64,000 nucleotides of DNA, taken from NCBI RefSeq assembly GCF_009827295.1, contig NZ_WTYD01000001.1, forward strand, positions 2,094,001 through 2,158,000. Reading direction: 5' to 3'. This DNA comes from Qipengyuania pelagi (GTDB lineage: Bacteria > Pseudomonadota > Alphaproteobacteria > Sphingomonadales > Sphingomonadaceae). This document shows positions 15,688 through 23,707 of this stretch, in pieces (within the stretch, counting starts at the first letter, position 1; the number at the start of each line of letters is the position of its first letter). The position numbers and the translations under genes were made by a program. The notes under the pieces are model-generated. The model was not told the DNA's origin, did not search any database, and was given only the letters and a program-made list of their open reading frames with translations.

Positions 15688-16430
15688 TCCTTCCCGATGT
15701 CGCTGCCGGGGAATTCCTCCAGAAGCTGCCTGACCCGCTTCTGGGATCCTTCCGCTTCGCGCACGTCTCCGCCCATCGCGCCATCGGCGTTGAGCCAAAG
15801 GAGGTCCCCCGTCCTCAGATCGACGAGACCGGCATAGCCAAGGTGTTCGCCGGATTTCACCGCGATCCCTGGCCCTAGCAGGGCGACTGCCTGGAGGATC
15901 TTGCGGCCCGTCGAACCGTAGGCATCCTTGTTGAAGATGAAGAGGCCGTAGTCGGCACTTTCTGCTCCTGGTAGGTCGGCCACTCCGTCGCCGAGCGACC
16001 AGTCGAAGACGTCCGCCTTGTTGTCCTTCTTCTTGGTCGGCAGTCGGTTGCCGACGAAGAATTGGTACTCGATGACCGCTTGCGACACGGCGGCGAACAG
16101 GGCCATGTGCTCCTCAACGGCTCGGGCGTCTTCCCCGAAGGCTTCCGGCGCTTCGACGACCTCGTTGCCTAGCCGCGCCTGGAGTTCTTCGAGCGCCACC
16201 TGGATGTTGCTCTTGGCCTGCTCGGTCCAGTCCGCGTTCGGCTCGAACATCCCGCCCGTGGATTGGGAGCCAACGCTCACAGCGGGCCGGAAGACGAGGA
16301 TCCGTTTCCCGCTGTTAGCTTCGAGTTCGAAACCCTGTTTCACCGCGGATCGCTCTTGAGCGTGTGCCGGCGAAGCGAAGGACATCAGGATCGCAATCGC
16401 GGCGGCGATCGACCAGAATATGATTTTCAT
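15684..16430 (-). CDS. uncharacterised secreted protein, first gene of M48 trio
   Basis: 248 aa with a signal peptide (MKIIFWSIAAAIAILMSFAS ... AHA-Q). Features: KRILVFRPAVSVGSQSTGGM, then an alpha/beta body with WTEQAKSNIQVALEELQARL, VIEYQFFVGNRLPTKKKDNK, ADYGLFIFNKDAYGSTGRKI and VKSGEHLGYAGLVDLRTGDL. The pattern of an N-terminal repetitive strand plus 'lifetime in the periplasm' body recalls CsgG-like or lipoprotein-type surface proteins, but no lipobox is seen. AAGGGGG is about seven bases before ATG 16430. It overlaps the protease gene by ATGA, and the three genes form one operon. Function not recognised. Confidence 0.75.
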   Translation of the reverse strand: MKIIFWSIAAAIAILMSFASPAHAQERSAVKQGFELEANSGKRILVFRPAVSVGSQSTGGMFEPNADWTEQAKSNIQVALEELQARLGNEVVEAPEAFGEDARAVEEHMALFAAVSQAVIEYQFFVGNRLPTKKKDNKADVFDWSLGDGVADLPGAESADYGLFIFNKDAYGSTGRKILQAVALLGPGIAVKSGEHLGYAGLVDLRTGDLLWLNADGAMGGDVREAEGSQKRVRQLLEEFPGSDIGKE

Positions 16431-16864
16431 CTTGGCCCCCTTGCAGACCACTCCCGTAGCCCGCCCCTAGCGGATACCAATATATTGACCGAATTCGATT
16501 TCATAGCTCAAAGTTGGGAAAGGTTGTCTCCGCTGTGGCGCAGACCAACGCGAGCATACGCCGTCGCTCATCCTTGAGGCATCGTAATGTGTAGGCTTCG
16601 CCGCAGATCCGCTGAAGCTCGATCTGCCAGTTGACGGTGGTCACAGAGAACCAACGCTCCCCGGAGCCGCAGGACCCCTTAGTGGTGCGTGCGAAGGTAT
16701 CGCGTGAGTCTCGCAATTTGCCCTCCGCGCTTCGCCGCGCACTCAGATGTTCCCGACCGGTCACCGGACAGGATGCCGGCATGACGCGACAGACTTGACT
16801 CGTGGGGCATCGTGCTTGCGAGTTACTGCTTGTAGTCGATTCGTTCCGCTGATATCGGCGTTGT
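16431..16864. other. 434-base intergenic region between divergent operons
   Basis: Separates the secreted M48 trio (minus) from the methyltransferase pair (plus). A 93-codon open frame on the minus strand (16501-16782) was considered and not accepted. Lower-GC stretches near 16480-16510 and 16800-16860 are the likeliest promoters. No RNA or mobile-element signal was recognised. Confidence 0.4.
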
Positions 16865-19345
16865 ATGGCAACGGGAATTCACAGCACCGGAGCGATCGAC
16901 GACGTCAAGGTCGCCGATCGGTGGGCCTGTGATCTCGGGCTGGCTCCCGTGCCGCTATTCAGCGACGAGATCGAAGGGGATGGAAGCCACCAAGTCCTGC
17001 TTGATGGGGGGCTTGGCAGCTTCGCGATCTCCCTCACGCGCGAGGAACTGTGGCGGGACCGTCGCGCCGCCGAATGGGCTTGGTCGAGCGGTGTGCCTCA
17101 CCATGTCACGGTTACCCCCGATCGTGTTGCGGTCACGCGCTGGGACGCCAAGACACCCGAGCTGTTCTCCTTGTCCAGCGTGCATGACCGACTTGACGCG
17201 TTCTACAAGTATCTCGTCGCCGATCGGGTTCGATCTAACAAGCGCGTCACCGAGGAACTGGTCGAGCTTTTCAGGAAGACACGTTCAGCGGTAGCCGCTG
17301 CAGAGATGCCCGATGCAGAAAGCGTCAATGTCTTCCTGGCCCTGCTCGCTGAAGGCATGGAGATCGGCGGGCGCAAGCACTTACCGGGGATTGGCCGCGA
17401 ACTTCTGGACGCGCTGCCTGGCACCAGCCGCGAGATGCTGGTCGCGGAGGCGGCCGGACAGGCGCGCAGGAGCGACTTGTTGGGCCTTCAACCGGATCTC
17501 GCGATCCGCCATGCTGGCAGCGAGATATTCCAGGAAGCCCATTTCGCCTTGGGCCAAACGTCGATGCCTGACCTGCTTGGCTGGATCGGCCCCGCTACGG
17601 CGAAACGGGAGACTCGCGGAACTGCCCACTTCACTCCCCCGCCATTGGCCCGCACGATCGCAGAGCGTGCTCTGTCCGAACTCGGCGATATTCGTTCGCG
17701 GCGGGAGCTGACCGTGATGGATCCAGCCTGCGGTTCGGGCTCGTTCCTCTACGAGGCCATCCGCACCATCCGCAGGATGGGTTTCCAGGGCAAGCTCAGT
17801 GTGATCGGGCGCGACATCTCGGAACCCGCCGTGTCGATGGCTCGCTTCGTTCTAGCACTCGCTGCTTCCGATTGGTCACCAGACGGCGGGCTTCGTATCG
17901 ATCTGGCCGTGGCTGACTCCCTTCGGGCTGACTTGCCCCGATGCGACGTCCTGCTCATGAACCCGCCGTTCCTTTCCTGGAACGCCATGCCGGCTGCAGA
18001 GCGAGAACTCACTCGCGAGTTGATGGGAGGGCTTTTGCAGGGCCGTGCGGACCTCAGTATGGTGTTCGTGCTTCGGGCACTTTCAGCACTCATGCCCGGA
18101 GGTGTGCTTGGTGCTCTACTGCCCGCAAGCTTGCTGACACTTCTGGCGGCGGAGAAGTGGCGCGCAAGTCTGATCGAGCGAACGGATGTGCGCATGCTGG
18201 CCTTTCTCGGTGACTACGGATTGTTCCGCCATGCAACGGTGCAGGTCGCGGGCCTCGTGCTGCGGAGCGGGAAGGCCGATTCCGAGACGCCAGCACTCGC
18301 CATGATCGCGGGAGACACAGCACAGTCAACAGGAGACGCGTTCCGGGCGGTGCGCCGCGGCGTCGCTCCGGTCGACGACCGGCGAGGTCGCTGGCACGTG
18401 TATCCCATCCCTTCCAATGCTTTCTTAGGAACGACCTGGCGCCTCGTGCCGCCGGCGGCCGCAGAGGCGCTGCACCGCTTGCAGAAGCTTGGCGCGACGC
18501 GCCGGATAGGGGAGTTGTTTGACGTCCGGCAGGGGATCAGGACAGGTCGGAACGGCGTGTTCCTCGTATCTGCGGTCGAACACTCGAAGCTGCCGCCCGC
18601 CGAGCGGACTTGGTTCAGGCCTGCGATGACGAGCGACAATCTCATCGACGGAAAGTTGACGCCGGATAAGTGGCTCTTCTACCCGAATGACGGGGATCGT
18701 AAGCGGATTGTTGATGAAGAGGATCTCAGGAGCAAGGTGCCGGAGTTCCACGCCACGTACCTCGCACCCTATCGGGCGGAACTAGCGGCCAGATCGAGTA
18801 TCGTGCGGGCCGGCCGGGAGGACTGGTGGGGGCTTTCCGAGCGACGGAGCTGGAGCGCGAGCGACGCTCCGCGCATCGTCTCGAAATATTTCGGGGCGCC
18901 CGGAAGCTTCGCTCTGGATCCCAAGGGCTTCTACGCGGTCGTTCAAGGCTATGCGTGGTTCCCGCGAACCGAAGCGACCGATGCCGACAGCGTGAGCATT
19001 GACGATGAAGGAGCGTACGATCTGGATGCGACGTCCGCGACCACGATCCTGCCAGAGTTGCTTCCCGCGTTTGCAGCACTGTTCAATTCCGAGCCCTTCC
19101 ACACTGTTCTGCGCTTGTTTTCGTCGTATGTCGGAGGAGGGCAATATGACCTCAGCCCGCGTTTCGTGAACCAGGTCCCGGTCCCTGATCTCGTTTCGGC
19201 AGCGCGCGATGAACGGGTCGGGGCGAGGTTGAATCAGCTTACTCGCCTCGGAACGCACATGGCGCCCCAGGATTCGGAATGGCGGGCACAGGTCAGTTCC
19301 GTTGTCCGAAGCCTCTACGGCGAGGCGCTCTTCGAGGATCTCTGA
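16865..19345 (+). CDS. N6-adenine DNA methyltransferase with C-terminal specificity region
   Basis: 826 aa. The S-adenosylmethionine motif I is VMDPACGSGSFLYEA (Asp at ~284), and the catalytic motif IV LLMNPPFLSWN lies at ~364, giving the gamma-class N6-mA order. The first ~260 residues resemble the N-terminal module of Eco57I/type IIG-like enzymes (AEWAWSSGVPHHVTV, DRVAVTRWDAK), but I see no PD-(D/E)xK triad. The last ~300 residues (GELFDVRQGIRTGRNGVFLV, YVGGGQYDLSPRFVNQVPVP) look like a target-recognition domain. It is followed after three bases by an unknown gene. It may be a solitary epigenetic or defence methylase, or half of an unusual two-gene restriction or phage-defence unit. Confidence 0.85.
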   Translation: MATGIHSTGAIDDVKVADRWACDLGLAPVPLFSDEIEGDGSHQVLLDGGLGSFAISLTREELWRDRRAAEWAWSSGVPHHVTVTPDRVAVTRWDAKTPELFSLSSVHDRLDAFYKYLVADRVRSNKRVTEELVELFRKTRSAVAAAEMPDAESVNVFLALLAEGMEIGGRKHLPGIGRELLDALPGTSREMLVAEAAGQARRSDLLGLQPDLAIRHAGSEIFQEAHFALGQTSMPDLLGWIGPATAKRETRGTAHFTPPPLARTIAERALSELGDIRSRRELTVMDPACGSGSFLYEAIRTIRRMGFQGKLSVIGRDISEPAVSMARFVLALAASDWSPDGGLRIDLAVADSLRADLPRCDVLLMNPPFLSWNAMPAAERELTRELMGGLLQGRADLSMVFVLRALSALMPGGVLGALLPASLLTLLAAEKWRASLIERTDVRMLAFLGDYGLFRHATVQVAGLVLRSGKADSETPALAMIAGDTAQSTGDAFRAVRRGVAPVDDRRGRWHVYPIPSNAFLGTTWRLVPPAAAEALHRLQKLGATRRIGELFDVRQGIRTGRNGVFLVSAVEHSKLPPAERTWFRPAMTSDNLIDGKLTPDKWLFYPNDGDRKRIVDEEDLRSKVPEFHATYLAPYRAELAARSSIVRAGREDWWGLSERRSWSASDAPRIVSKYFGAPGSFALDPKGFYAVVQGYAWFPRTEATDADSVSIDDEGAYDLDATSATTILPELLPAFAALFNSEPFHTVLRLFSSYVGGGQYDLSPRFVNQVPVPDLVSAARDERVGARLNQLTRLGTHMAPQDSEWRAQVSSVVRSLYGEALFEDL

Positions 19346-19348
19346 CCG

Positions 19349-20095
19349 GTGAGGCCGTTCAGGATCAAGGTCGATGATCTGGAGGCTCATCGCCTCGCGA
19401 CTCAGACAGCGCTTTCCAAGGCGAGCCTTTCGAAGGGTGTCACCCTAGAGCGCGAAGACCAGGGAGGAATTGTTGCTTTCGGTGTCGCCCGAAGCGCTGG
19501 CGCCGAACGGACATCTAGAAATAGGGGCGCTGACGTGTTCGTCGTGCCGATCAAGGATCTCGGTGGTAGTCTGTTTGCCTGGCTGGGCTATCGCGAGGAA
19601 TGGTTGTTGGAAAAAGCCGGCAAGACCAAGGTATTCTTATTTCGGTCCTCAGGCGCGACCATCCACTTCGGATATGAGGGGGTAGAACCCAAGCCGCAGA
19701 TGTTTCGCGCCGAGTGGGCCGGTCTCGTCAAGGCGGATAAGGGCTGGGATTATCAGGCGGGAGACGCCGGCCATCCGCACTGGCAGTTTGACGCGCTGGA
19801 GAGCCTTGCAGCGGAGGGCGCAGCCGACGAGGCAGCGCTGATGGCCAATCTGATACGTGCGGAACAGACCGAGCCAACGGTGCGGGAATTCGGTTCGGCG
19901 GTATCGAACATACCTGAAGTGACGACCGTAGTGTCCTCACGAGCGATTGCGGCGGTGCATTTCGCTAGCGCCGCCCCCTGGTGGCGGACCAGCCCCGGTG
20001 ATGCCCATGCTCACCATCCTGAGAACGTCCAACAGATCAGCAGGTGGCTGTCGCGCACGCTGTCTTACATCGACGATCAACTGGCCCGCGTCTAG
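19349..20095 (+). CDS. uncharacterised 248-aa partner of the DNA methyltransferase
   Basis: Starts with GTG 19349, only three bases after the methylase stop, so the two genes are co-expressed. Visible motifs: an N-terminal helical stretch (LATQTALSKASLSKG), SLFAWLGYREEWLLEKAGKT, SGATIHFGYEG, a compact GDAGHPHWQFDALE cluster and a C-terminal PWWRTSPGDAHAHHPENVQQ followed by ISRWLSRTLSYIDDQLARV. The His/Trp/Asp-rich HPHWQFD and HAHHPE segments could bind metal. No nuclease signature could be named with confidence. By position it could be a restriction, sensing or specificity partner. Confidence 0.75.
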   Translation: MRPFRIKVDDLEAHRLATQTALSKASLSKGVTLEREDQGGIVAFGVARSAGAERTSRNRGADVFVVPIKDLGGSLFAWLGYREEWLLEKAGKTKVFLFRSSGATIHFGYEGVEPKPQMFRAEWAGLVKADKGWDYQAGDAGHPHWQFDALESLAAEGAADEAALMANLIRAEQTEPTVREFGSAVSNIPEVTTVVSSRAIAAVHFASAAPWWRTSPGDAHAHHPENVQQISRWLSRTLSYIDDQLARV

Positions 20096-20440
20096 CTCCT
20101 GGGCGAAGTGTCCAGGACATCTGGTCTTTCACCGTCGGCCACCTAGGATTGCGTGACTGGTCACTCCTGTCCAGTCCGCTTCCATTCCATCCGAATGCAT
20201 CGTAAATGTTCCTGTCCGATTTGACTGAATCGGACCTATGCTCACCCTTCAAGTCGCCGCCTGAATTCACCATGCGTCCCGGTGTGGTCTTCCCAATCGA
20301 TCTGCTCCTAAAATCACGAGTAGGGTGCAGGAGCTCACACACCATTGTCAGGTCTACGACCGAACCCAGCATCTGCAGAGGGCCCTTTCTTTCGCAATGC
20401 TCCTCCGTTTTTCTTTAGTCGCAGTAGAGGGAAAATCGCC
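20096..20440. other. 345-base intergenic region with one hairpin
   Basis: Between the methyltransferase pair and the convergent arsR-like gene. GTCCGATT (20214-20221), loop TGACTG, AATCGGAC (20228-20235) is a perfect 8-bp hairpin without a T-run that may terminate either transcript. Base composition is noticeably AT-richer than the flanking genes. No gene was recognised. Confidence 0.45.
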
Positions 20441-20707
20441 TCAGTCGGGTGCCGAGCGCAGGAAATCAGATAAGGACCGCAATGCGTCCAGTTCGGCTCG
20501 GTAGGTTACACTTCGACCGCTTTTGCTGGAACGGACGAGGCCGGCATTGCGCAGGATCGACAGGTGGACCGATGCATTGTTCGGCAGCGTGTCCGTCTGC
20601 TCGGCCACGTCGGTCGAGGTTATGCCATTCGGAGCGCTGGCTATCGCGAGGAATATCTCCAGCCTGGTCGGCTGGGCAAGGGCACTGAGCTTCGCGACGA
20701 CATCCAT
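20441..20707 (-). CDS. ArsR-family winged-helix repressor
   Basis: 88 aa from the preferred ATG 20707 (MDVVAKLSALAQPTRLEIFL), which has AGGAG ten bases upstream; ATGs at 20716 and 20740 are alternatives. LAQPTRLEIFLAIA, DVAEQTDTLPNNASVHLSIL, RNAGLVRSSKSGRSVTYRAE are the usual ArsR helix and wing motifs. No metal-binding ELCVCD or other Cys pairs are present, so this is not a classical arsenic sensor. It is divergent from the five-gene operon at 20855. A perfect 18-bp palindrome (20765-20782) lies between, and it most likely represses itself and that operon. Confidence 0.88.
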   Translation of the reverse strand: MDVVAKLSALAQPTRLEIFLAIASAPNGITSTDVAEQTDTLPNNASVHLSILRNAGLVRSSKSGRSVTYRAELDALRSLSDFLRSAPD

Positions 20708-20764
20708 CTTTTCCATTCTCCTGCAGATAGCGTCAGCCATCCCGACCGACAAGTTAATTCGATG

Positions 20765-20782
20765 CTTCAATAGCTATTGAAG
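20765..20782. promoter_or_regulatory. 18-bp perfect palindrome, putative ArsR operator
   Basis: CTTCAATAGCTATTGAAG is a perfect dyad between the divergent arsR-like gene and the five-gene operon. The half-site TTCAATA recurs once more on the minus strand immediately beside it (the TATTGAAT of 20783-20790). The TTCAA...TTGAA pattern is typical of ArsR/SmtB operators. The palindrome is 58 bases upstream of the regulator's ATG and 73 bases upstream of the operon's first ATG. Confidence 0.75.
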
Positions 20783-20854
20783 TATTGAATCGATGTGCTA
20801 TGTTGCTCGTGCGAGGCGCCGGTAGGTCCGGCGCGGAACGTGAGGAGCGGTGCC

Positions 20855-21232
20855 ATGAGCGATACCGCGGATTACGACTTCGACCCTCATTTCGAGCAGG
20901 ACCCGGTGAACTGGGCGCTCGATCCGCTTGAGGACGAAAGTGGCGGCATATTGGCTGTTCACCGCGTCGCGCTCGTCCGGATCGCATGCGTGGCTGCAGA
21001 GACCGGCGCCCGAATGCAGCGGGACGGCTTGGCGGAGGATCCGGTAGGCTGGATGGTCTCGCCGCTCGAGCTTTTCGAAGGCCGCGCGCCGATCGAAGCC
21101 TGCATGGAGCGCAGCGCCTGCTCGAAGGCGATCCTCCTTCACGGCCTGGGTCTTGGCCTCGACGCCGATCCGGCCGTGATGGATCGACTGCTCTTCGACC
21201 ATTCGGCATCCTTGGAGAGCGGACATGGTTGA
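20855..21232 (+). CDS. MbcA/ParS/Xre-like C-terminal domain protein, first gene of ArsR-controlled operon
   Basis: 125 aa. An acidic N-terminus (DTADYDFDPHFEQDPVNWAL) is followed by DPVGWMVSPLELFEGRAPIE and CSKAILLHGLGLGLDADPAV. The W-x-x-x-P ... F-x-G-x-x-P-I-E-A-C pattern recalls the DUF2384/MbcA toxin-binding fold, and the same arrangement recurs in alphaproteobacterial hypotheticals. GAGGAG is seven to eight bases before ATG 20855. Its end overlaps the exonuclease gene by eight bases. An antitoxin-like or adaptor role is a guess from the domain resemblance; no toxin with a RES/GNAT signature is adjacent. Confidence 0.7.
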   Translation: MSDTADYDFDPHFEQDPVNWALDPLEDESGGILAVHRVALVRIACVAAETGARMQRDGLAEDPVGWMVSPLELFEGRAPIEACMERSACSKAILLHGLGLGLDADPAVMDRLLFDHSASLESGHG

Positions 21233-22097
21233 ACCGGCGCAGTCCAATATACGCCAATTGCGCCGTGTCGACCTTCGTGTCGGCGAGACCGGCTTCGGCG
21301 ATCCGGACGACCCTCAGCGCGTGGCTGCCGTCCTCGACGTGGAGACGACCGGGCTGGATCTCGAGAACGATAGGGTCATCGAACTAGCGGTGCGACGTTT
21401 CAGGTATGATCCCGGTGGGCACATCACTGAGATTGGTCGGGCGTGGTGCTGGCGCGAGGATCCTGGCGTTCCGCTGCCCGAAGATGTGATTCGGATCACC
21501 GGCATAACGGACCAAGATCTCGTCGGGCGTCGGATCGACGACAGGGTGGCGACCGATATCATCTCATCCGCCGATCTTGTCATAGCCCACAACGCCGCGT
21601 TCGACCGCCCCATGGTGGAGAAGCGCCTCACCGACTTGCCGACCAAGCAGTGGGCTTGCTCATGCGTGGAGATCGACTGGGCGGCGGCTGGCTTCGAAGG
21701 TCGGTCGCTCGGCTGGCTGTGCGCGCAGGCAGGATGGTTTTATGATGCCCATCGAGCGCAGGGGGATGTCGACGCACTCATCCAGCTTCTGCGCCACGAG
21801 CGGACCGATGGTCGCCCGCTGCTTTACGAGCTCGATGGCAGCTCTTCATGCGAAAGTTTCCTCGTTGAAGCCGTCGGCTCGGCGTTCTCGACCAAGGATG
21901 CTTTGCGGATGCGTGGCTACCGTTGGGATTCGAAGGCACAGGTCTGGTGGCGTGAGGTCATGCAATTCCGTCTTCTCGAGGAGCAGGCGTGGTTGGCCAG
22001 CGAGGTCTACGCGAGCGGAAGGGGAGCACGAGCTCTGGGCCCACGGCTCACAAGACGAGATGCATACAGCCGCTATCGCCTCGATAGTCGGGATTGA
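21225..22097 (+). CDS. DEDDh 3'-5' exonuclease with extra C-terminal domain
   Basis: 290 aa. The exonuclease core has all acidic residues: Asp38 and Glu40 (VLDVETTGLD), Asp127 (AHNAAFDRP), and the His176...Asp181 pair (AHRAQGDVDAL), as in DnaQ/PolIII-epsilon. After the core, residues ~215-260 carry KDALRMRGYRWDSKAQVWWR, a small Trp-rich module resembling DUF5710-like substrate-binding domains. This makes it a stand-alone DNA or RNA exonuclease rather than a replicative proofreader. It overlaps the upstream gene by eight bases and sits in an ArsR-controlled operon with a AAA+ ATPase. Confidence 0.88.
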   Translation: MVEPAQSNIRQLRRVDLRVGETGFGDPDDPQRVAAVLDVETTGLDLENDRVIELAVRRFRYDPGGHITEIGRAWCWREDPGVPLPEDVIRITGITDQDLVGRRIDDRVATDIISSADLVIAHNAAFDRPMVEKRLTDLPTKQWACSCVEIDWAAAGFEGRSLGWLCAQAGWFYDAHRAQGDVDALIQLLRHERTDGRPLLYELDGSSSCESFLVEAVGSAFSTKDALRMRGYRWDSKAQVWWREVMQFRLLEEQAWLASEVYASGRGARALGPRLTRRDAYSRYRLDSRD

Positions 22098-22133
22098 TCG
22101 ATGCCCGGAAAAACCAGCTTAGGAGAACCGAAC

Positions 22134-22868
22134 ATGGCGAGGAAGCCGGCCCGGAGAAATGCCGCCAGCAAGCAGGTCGCGAAAGCGACGCTGCCGGACG
22201 GCCTGATGAACGCCGCACCGGTTCCCTACCCGGTGGCGGATACTAGTATCACCGCACTGCAGGTGTATCACAATCCCGATCGCCGACCGTCGGGCGATGG
22301 GCCTTGGAACAACGAGGCCGACAAGGTCTCCTGGATCGACAACGAGACCGGCCTCGGCTGCATCATGCTTCGCCAGAAGAACGGGACGATCTCTGGCTAT
22401 GTGGGGGTGAGCCCCGAGCATCCGCTCTTCGGCTTCGAAGCGGATGCCGTGCCAGTGAGCGTATCCAATACCGTCCATGGCGGCGTGACCTACGGCAAGG
22501 CGTGCGAGGTCAATCGGTTCGAACGGCAAGCTCACGGCAAGCCGCGTCGGGAGCGTTATACGGTGTGCCACACCACCTACGTCAGGACTGTCCAGGACTA
22601 TCGCACGGTGCAGACCACCGAGGACGAGTTTCATGAGGATTTATGGTGGCTGGGTTTCGACACCGACCATCCGGGCGACCTCGTTCCGGGCGGTCGATAT
22701 GGTGAAGGTCGCAAGGGTGACGCCTATCGCGATCAGTCGTTCGTCTATTCGAACTGCATCGAGCTGGCGCGCAAGTTGAAATCGCTGATCGAAAAGGGCT
22801 CGAACGGGGATGCCCCGCCATGCGACCCGCTCGGCCTTCCCGCTCCCACCGAACGCCCGGGTGATTAA
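22134..22868 (+). CDS. conserved phage/island-type hypothetical protein
   Basis: 244 aa. ATG 22134 is preferred, with AGGAG eight bases upstream; ATG 22101 is the alternative. The body GDGPWNNEADKVSWIDNETG, CIMLRQKNGTISGYVGVSPE, HPLFGF, SNTVHGGVTYGKAC, DLWWLGFDTDHPGDLVPG and YRDQSFVYSNCIELARKL matches, from memory, a family common in phages and genomic islands (GPW-x2-EPDK ... GYVGV ... HGGLT ... WWFGFDC-H-D). Its function is unknown. Here a 40-residue insertion with basic residues (ERQAHGKPRRERYTVCH) lies before WWLGF. The stop overlaps the next start (TAATG). Confidence 0.78.
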   Translation: MARKPARRNAASKQVAKATLPDGLMNAAPVPYPVADTSITALQVYHNPDRRPSGDGPWNNEADKVSWIDNETGLGCIMLRQKNGTISGYVGVSPEHPLFGFEADAVPVSVSNTVHGGVTYGKACEVNRFERQAHGKPRRERYTVCHTTYVRTVQDYRTVQTTEDEFHEDLWWLGFDTDHPGDLVPGGRYGEGRKGDAYRDQSFVYSNCIELARKLKSLIEKGSNGDAPPCDPLGLPAPTERPGD

Positions 22869-23707
22869 TGGTCAGCTCGTTTCACCCTTTCGATGCCGGT
22901 AAGGAACGCTACGGAGATGATCGACACCCCGATCTACCCTGGGGGTATTGGATGGTTTCGAGCGGAGCTGTTCCCGGTGAACCGCCGCTGATAGACGAGA
23001 ACGGTCGGGAATGGCGTTCCGTGCGTGAAGCCTTCTGGGTTGGACGTCTTGGTATGCCCTCAATCCACGCAGCCTGGGCCAACGAAATCATGGAATTTAT
23101 GGCGAGCTATCTCGCGATTATCGACGGTCGCTTCGTCGCTCGGGAAGAGCGGGTTCAGGACGTTTTTTTGGGGGATGGTCATTTCGAGCATTTTTTTGGG
23201 ACATACCTAATAACAGCCGGCCTTGTAGATGGAGGGAATAGACGAATAACGGCAGAGGGTCGCGCGGTGCTTACAATGTTGATTTCCACCCGTGCACACG
23301 CTGATGCTGCGGAAGATGTCGGTCTCGACTGGATTATTGCAAACCGGACGGTCGCAAGTCATTCCGAGCGCTTAGACGCTGCTGAGAAGGTGGAAAGGCG
23401 GGAGCGCGTTGCTGCTCGCATGGCACATCGCTTCGCTACGGCTACGATCGGCGGTGAGCCTGCTGTAAAGCTGATCGGATTGCGGATCACCCGCGAGATT
23501 CCTGTGCGCAGCACCTTGTGGACCATGTGCTGGTCAGGCGGGGAACACTATGCGCGCGACCGTTTCTACCTCTGGCTTCTCGAACGCATCGATCGCTGGG
23601 ATGACTGGAGTATGATGGTCACGCGGAACGGCGCCCGCGCCCTGACCGAGCACTTGATGAGGCTTGCTTTCTGCGACCGCTTCGCCGCGGCTCCGGCGGG
23701 CGCCTGA
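22868..23707 (+). CDS. uncharacterised 279-aa protein with internal T7-G tracts
   Basis: Starts in a TAATG overlap and ends in a TGATG overlap with the AAA+ gene, so it is fully coupled. Sequence highlights: WGYWMVSSGAVPGEPPLIDE, SVREAFWVGRLGMPSIHAAW, VFLGDGHFEHFFGTYLITAG, a helical middle (AAEKVERRERVAARMAHR) and DRFYLWLLERIDRWDDWSMM. No family was recognised. The stretch 23160-23330 is much more AT-rich than the rest and uses rare codons (ATA, TTA, AGA), a sign of mosaic origin. Two homopolymer runs, T7G5 (23163-23174) and T7G3 (23191-23200), are potential slippage sites. Confidence 0.7.
   Translation: MVSSFHPFDAGKERYGDDRHPDLPWGYWMVSSGAVPGEPPLIDENGREWRSVREAFWVGRLGMPSIHAAWANEIMEFMASYLAIIDGRFVAREERVQDVFLGDGHFEHFFGTYLITAGLVDGGNRRITAEGRAVLTMLISTRAHADAAEDVGLDWIIANRTVASHSERLDAAEKVERRERVAARMAHRFATATIGGEPAVKLIGLRITREIPVRSTLWTMCWSGGEHYARDRFYLWLLERIDRWDDWSMMVTRNGARALTEHLMRLAFCDRFAAAPAGA

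Noticed and set aside
16501..16782. 93-codon minus-strand frame upstream of the methyltransferase
   Set aside because: Amino-acid composition and codon use do not look like protein coding, there is no ribosome site or recognised motif, and it lies in a divergent promoter region.
20441..20707. Arsenic or metal resistance function for the ArsR-like protein
   Set aside because: No cysteine metal-binding motif in the protein and no arsenic/metal transport genes nearby.
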